Position numbers and translations under genes: made by a program. Of a stretch of 5,677 nt of DNA, positions 5,562-5,677 are shown in pieces (positions within the stretch are counted from its first letter, which is position 1; each line of letters begins with the position of its first letter). Below the pieces are notes generated by a model. The model worked only from the letters and a program-made list of their open reading frames with translations. It was not told the DNA's origin and made no database searches. This DNA is from Halanaerobiaceae bacterium (GTDB lineage Bacteria > Bacillota > Halanaerobiia > Halanaerobiales > DTU029): the NCBI GenBank assembly GCA_012521855.1, contig JAAYLO010000214.1, forward strand, positions 1 to 5,677, in the 5' to 3' direction.

Positions 5562-5677
5562 ATGAAAGGCGTTATTGCAATAGATGGCCCGGCAGGTGCA
5601 GGCAAAAGTACTGTGGCAAAACTGCTAGCTAAAAAGCTGGGTTTCCGTTATCTGGACACAGGGGCCATGTATAGAGC
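5562..5677 (+). CDS. cmk: Cytidylate (CMP/dCMP) kinase, N-terminal part, cut by window edge
   Basis: Cytidylate kinase phosphorylates CMP and dCMP with ATP in the cytoplasm, feeding nucleic acid and lipid precursor pools. Only the first 38 complete codons are present, and the gene runs off the right edge. They are diagnostic: the Walker A P-loop GPAGAGKST (9-17) directly after the first strand (VIAIDG), and YLDTGAMYR (30-38), the start of the CMP-binding region typical of bacterial Cmk. The ATG follows a clear AAAGAGGTGA (5547-5556) at normal spacing. In many clostridia cmk follows the aro genes and leads into plsC, ispH and rpsA, so the position after aroA/trpE is expected. Cmk has no direct role in aromatic biosynthesis, and its link to the operon is positional. 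Confidence 0.95.
   Translation, partial: MKGVIAIDGPAGAGKSTVAKLLAKKLGFRYLDTGAMYR

Overview
The window holds an aromatic amino acid operon, all on the + strand, from a low-GC Gram-positive bacterium. The lineage is inferred from AT-rich DNA with many AGA/AGG and ATA codons, GAGG-type ribosome binding sites, an AroH-class chorismate mutase, a class II EPSP synthase, and the clostridial order aroF-tyrA-aroA followed by cmk. A clostridial or halanaerobial firmicute is my best guess. I cannot fix the genus from sequence alone.

Layout: positions 1-89 probably contain the 3' end of an unidentified upstream gene, with two competing reading frames. A good extended -10 promoter lies at 109-137, followed by a roughly 80-nt leader with a two-part stem-loop at 153-200. 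Then come aroH (chorismate mutase, 224-574), aroF (DAHP synthase, true start 635 rather than 617, to 1654), tyrA (prephenate dehydrogenase, 1656-2534), aroA (EPSP synthase, GTG start at 2537, to 3826) and trpE (anthranilate synthase component I family, 3859-5382). A 179-bp AT-rich spacer contains a long inverted repeat and an unattached Shine-Dalgarno sequence. The window ends in the first 38 codons of cmk (CMP kinase, from 5562).

Pathway logic: AroF starts the shikimate pathway and AroA performs its penultimate step. AroH turns chorismate into prephenate, TyrA carries prephenate towards tyrosine, and TrpE draws chorismate towards anthranilate. AroF has an N-terminal ferredoxin-like domain with His29 and Ser31, the tyrosine-binding pair of the Thermotoga maritima enzyme. 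TyrA lacks a C-terminal ACT domain. Tyrosine feedback is therefore predicted to act mainly on AroF.

Most of the window is ordinary biosynthetic machinery. The features most worth a second look are in trpE. It sits alone, without trpG or other trp genes, inside a Tyr/Phe-type operon. It carries Cys-Tyr where the family has Arg-Asn (the DLxRND motif), and it has a shortened loop next to the tryptophan-binding LLES motif. The non-coding trpE-cmk spacer and the aroH leader are the other two points of interest. I see no mobile element, CRISPR array, tRNA or rRNA, and no wholly new system.
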